From assembly GCA_021295155.1 (NCBI GenBank), contig JAJTJC010000036.1, positions 124,001-188,000 on the forward strand: a stretch of 64,000 nt of DNA. Direction: 5' to 3'. The notes beneath the pieces are model-generated. The model ran no database searches. It had not been told where the DNA came from and was given only the letters and a program-made list of their open reading frames with translations. Of this stretch, positions 61,515-64,000 are shown piece after piece (the first letter of the stretch is position 1; each line of letters begins with the position of its first letter). This stretch comes from Flavobacteriaceae bacterium D16 (lineage in GTDB: Bacteria > Bacteroidota > Bacteroidia > Flavobacteriales > Flavobacteriaceae). The position numbers and the translations under genes are program-made.

Positions 61515-63098
61515 ATGAGTTCATTTGATAAAAGCATGGCCCTGACAGGACAACCACCTAAGGCCTTATCGCTAACACAACGCATCTCCACCCTTGTTGG
61601 ATTCTCAGGACTGGCTATCCTTTTGCTTGCTGCCTTTGGGGTCGACTTCCCTAATAAAGGCCTCTGGATGAGTTTATCCATACTGATGATATTGGGAGGT
61701 GTAATTTGGTATACTGTTCTCAGCTACGGACAGAAAACAAAGGGGATTAAAAATGACGGGGTTTGGTTCAAGTCTATTTCCAGCATGGGGTTCTGGGGAT
61801 GGATGGCCGGTATAGCCATAACTACATTTTATATTGTCCTCTATTTCTTTCCGGAATTCCTTGGCCTGGTTAAAGGAAGTAAAAACACAGGGGTTATTGC
61901 CTTGTTTGATCCATTAAGCAGGGCGTTAAGTGGCAATCCAGCGAGTCAGTGGTTTGTTTACGGCACGCTTTACACCCTGGCAATATTAGCCTTTGGTGTT
62001 AAATTTATTTGGAAGTACCGGCATAACCGATACGAAATTATTCGAACCATAAGTGTGATGTTCTTCCAGACGGCATTTGCCTTTATCATTCCGGAAATTA
62101 TGGCCAGGCTAAATGGTTCCATTCCCTATTACGACCTGAAGAATATATGGCCACTTAATTACTATAATTTTGAACGCTATCGGATAAATGGGTTTATCAG
62201 TTCTGGTGATATTGGTCTGGCCTTGCTCATTTTCGGAATACTGTCGGTTTTTGTTATTTCTCCTATTCTGACTTATCGCTATGGAAAGCGTTGGTACTGT
62301 TCCTGGGTTTGCGGATGCGGGGGCCTGGCTGAAACTGCAGGGGATGCCTTCAGGCAGCTCAGTGACAAAACCATTAAGGCCTGGAAGATCGAACGCTGGG
62401 TAGTTCACAGTATTGTCGTTTTTGTTACCCTGATGACCACAGCGGTGATTTACTCCTATTTGGGGAATGATACCAGTAAATACTGGCTTACCAAAAGCAG
62501 CTTTTTAATAGGGGTTACACTCCTGCTCACCCTGGTATTTGGGTGGGCGATGCTTTTTAAACGAAAACAACTTCAAAAGGATGCACAATACGGAGCTATA
62601 GGTTATTTTATAATAATCATTGCTCTTATTGGCTTGCATCAGTTTAGTGGTGAAGGGAATATTTTCCTTTTTAAATCTGAGACGCTCCGGAAATCATACG
62701 GGTTTCTGATTGGCAGCATCTTTTCCGGCGTAATCGGAACGGGTTTCTATCCCATCTTTGGGAATCGGGTATGGTGCAGGTTCGGATGTCCTATGGCCGC
62801 TATCCTTGGTTTTCAACAAAAATTGTTTTCCCGTTTCCGCATAACTACCAACGGAGGGCAATGTATTTCCTGCGGAAACTGTTCCACTTATTGTGAAATG
62901 GGTATCGATGTGAGGGCTTATGCCCAAAAAGGGGAAAACATTGTTAGATCAAGCTGCGTGGGGTGCGGAATCTGCTCTGCCGTTTGTCCCAGGGGCGTAC
63001 TTAAACTGGAAAACGGACCCCTTGAAGGCCGCATTGAAGCCAATCAGGTGTTGTTGGGTAATGATGTAGACCTTATGGATCTTGTCAATAGCAAATAG
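61515..63098 (+). CDS. Membrane polyferredoxin (NapH/CcoG-like 4Fe-4S protein)
   Basis: The 527-residue protein has about eight hydrophobic segments. Two membrane-side motifs, YCSWVCGCGG (near 263) and WCRFGCPMAA (near 421), are typical of NapH/NosR-type proteins. The C-terminus carries two 4Fe-4S clusters in CISCGNCSTYCEMG and CVGCGICSAVCPRG. It should move electrons across or along the inner membrane. The flavoprotein just before it is a likely partner, judged only from neighbourhood. Confidence 0.9.
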   Translation: MSSFDKSMALTGQPPKALSLTQRISTLVGFSGLAILLLAAFGVDFPNKGLWMSLSILMILGGVIWYTVLSYGQKTKGIKNDGVWFKSISSMGFWGWMAGIAITTFYIVLYFFPEFLGLVKGSKNTGVIALFDPLSRALSGNPASQWFVYGTLYTLAILAFGVKFIWKYRHNRYEIIRTISVMFFQTAFAFIIPEIMARLNGSIPYYDLKNIWPLNYYNFERYRINGFISSGDIGLALLIFGILSVFVISPILTYRYGKRWYCSWVCGCGGLAETAGDAFRQLSDKTIKAWKIERWVVHSIVVFVTLMTTAVIYSYLGNDTSKYWLTKSSFLIGVTLLLTLVFGWAMLFKRKQLQKDAQYGAIGYFIIIIALIGLHQFSGEGNIFLFKSETLRKSYGFLIGSIFSGVIGTGFYPIFGNRVWCRFGCPMAAILGFQQKLFSRFRITTNGGQCISCGNCSTYCEMGIDVRAYAQKGENIVRSSCVGCGICSAVCPRGVLKLENGPLEGRIEANQVLLGNDVDLMDLVNSK

Positions 63099-63177
63099 CG
63101 CTTTTCCCGATTTGCGAACCCAGGCCGGAAGATAATTCCTACTTTTGTGCCTTTCGAAATTCACCCCCCTTTGGGAC

Positions 63178-63867
63178 ATGCATGATATTCGTGTTATCAT
63201 ACCGGCCTTCAACGAGGAAAAATCCATTGCTAAAGTAATTGGAGCAATCCCTGAGACAGTAAATGAAATTATTGTAGTAAATAATAATTCCACAGACGAA
63301 ACTGCCTTAGTAGCCCGCCAAGCAGGGGCTACCGTCTTAACCGAAACCCAAATGGGCTACGGATATGCCTGCTTGAAGGGATTAAATTATGTGCAGGAAC
63401 AATCCAAAACCCCTGATATCATCGTATTTATCGACGGAGACTATTCAGATTATCCGCAGGAACTTCCCAAAGTGGTTGCTCCTATTTTAGAAGAAGGTGC
63501 GGATTTTGTGATAGGGGCCCGGGTAAAATCCCTGAGGGAAAAAGGCTCAATGACACCTCAACAGGTGTTTGGTAACTGGCTGGCCACCTTCCTCATGAGA
63601 ATCTTATACGGAGCCAAATTTAGTGACCTGGGACCCTTTAGGGCTATTCGTTACGAAAGGCTCCTGGAATTGGAAATGCAGGACAAAACCTACGGCTGGA
63701 CCGTGGAGATGCAATTGAAGGCGATTAAGCATCGTTTGGCATATGTCGAAGTACCAGTGCGTTACAAAAAAAGAATAGGCATCTCTAAAGTGTCAGGTAC
63801 TGTAAAAGGTACTATATTTGCCGGCATAAAAATATTGGGTTGGATCATTAAATACGGTTTTAAATAA
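63178..63867 (+). CDS. Family 2 glycosyltransferase (dolichyl-phosphate mannose synthase-like)
   Basis: From ATG 63178 the protein is 229 residues. RVIIPAFNEEKSIAKVIG, IVVNNNSTDETA, MGYGYACLKGLNY, FIDGDYSDYPQELP and GPFRAIRYERLLELEM give a GT2 of the DPM1-like subgroup. No membrane segment is seen in the core. A TTG at 63145 would add 11 unconvincing residues. The next gene begins one base after its stop, so the two are coupled. Confidence 0.88.
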   Translation: MHDIRVIIPAFNEEKSIAKVIGAIPETVNEIIVVNNNSTDETALVARQAGATVLTETQMGYGYACLKGLNYVQEQSKTPDIIVFIDGDYSDYPQELPKVVAPILEEGADFVIGARVKSLREKGSMTPQQVFGNWLATFLMRILYGAKFSDLGPFRAIRYERLLELEMQDKTYGWTVEMQLKAIKHRLAYVEVPVRYKKRIGISKVSGTVKGTIFAGIKILGWIIKYGFK

Positions 63868-63868
63868 T

Positions 63869-64000
63869 ATGGGACTCACAATTTCTTACATTGTCATTGC
63901 GATTTATAGTATCGCCCTGATCCTGATTTTTCTGTATAGTCTTGCCCAGTTAAACCTGCTGGTAAACTACCTCAGCAATAAAAGACGTAACCAGGAAGCT
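63869..64000 (+). CDS. Glycosyltransferase of the cellulose synthase-like family, cut by window edge
   Basis: Only the first 44 residues are visible, starting ATG 63869 with MGLTISYIVIAIYSIALILI. One long hydrophobic helix (about 5-24) is followed by QLNLLVNYLS, a pattern I recognise from the N-terminus of Bacteroidota cellulose synthase-family GT2 proteins. The coding sequence leaves the window, so this is a family-level guess. It is coupled to the preceding GT2 by a one-base gap. Confidence 0.6.
   Translation, partial: MGLTISYIVIAIYSIALILIFLYSLAQLNLLVNYLSNKRRNQEA

Overview
The window looks like the chromosome of a marine member of the Flavobacteriaceae (Bacteroidota). I infer this from the gene families (GYDIA-type mevalonate-pathway kinase beside a class II HMG-CoA reductase, DUF6090, DUF5694, DUF4369, FlgO/TPR proteins, a Bacteroidota-type outer-membrane receptor), the many short lipoprotein signals ending in a Cys, the weak ribosome binding sites, promoter-like TAnnTTTG/TATCTTAG boxes and a moderate G+C content. 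The genus cannot be fixed from the sequence alone.

Layout. (1) 1-13.5 kb is core. It holds a cut-off POT peptide transporter next to a dipeptidyl peptidase IV, the mevalonate-pathway pair mvaA plus GHMP kinase, and a seven-gene minus-strand run from coaX through an outer-membrane protein, a TPR protein, lptC, a small membrane protein and a CNNM/CBS protein to a PpiD-like chaperone, closed by a hairpin terminator shared with the converging kinase gene. (2) 13.5-14.1 kb holds tRNA-Phe(GAA), a broken tRNA-Phe copy whose D-arm is split by a 28-bp hairpin element, a second copy of that element and further hairpins. (3) 14.1-23.4 kb is an accessory zone of small, mostly plus-strand genes: short membrane proteins, a CxxC protein, a lipoprotein flavoenzyme, two DoxX-like proteins, an M28 peptidase, DUF6090, DUF302 and a PNPOx-like protein. 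Non-coding spacers between them share recurring sequence blocks and loosely resemble a cassette array. (4) 23.4-26.0 kb is an arsenic resistance operon: arsR, a Cys-rich DUF6428 protein, arsC-like phosphatase and acr3. (5) 26-53 kb is a mixed set of single genes and short operons: NTF2-like lipoproteins, a methyltransferase, DUF808, a YfcC-type carrier, an alpha/beta-hydrolase fused to an AraC DNA-binding domain, a lipid kinase, a FlgO/TPR protein, amidohydrolases, a GH16 laminarinase, an exported phosphatidylserine decarboxylase-like protein and an outer-membrane receptor. (6) 53-64 kb is a second arsenic locus, an arsenosugar-type cluster: rhodanese, TIGR04282-type transferase, purine nucleoside phosphorylase, ArsM, DUF547 and TIGR04283-type transferase, most overlapping by a few bases. 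It is followed by a divergent GH113-like hydrolase, a flavoprotein, a membrane polyferredoxin and two glycosyltransferases, the last cut by the window edge.

How the genes may work together. The two arsenic loci give complementary routes: reduction and efflux at 23-26 kb, and methylation and conversion to organoarsenicals at 54-63 kb. The radical-SAM enzyme ArsS, which would normally link ArsM to the nucleoside phosphorylase step, is not in the window. The most unusual DNA-level features are the hairpin element sitting precisely inside a tRNA D-loop and the repeated spacer blocks of the 14-23 kb zone.
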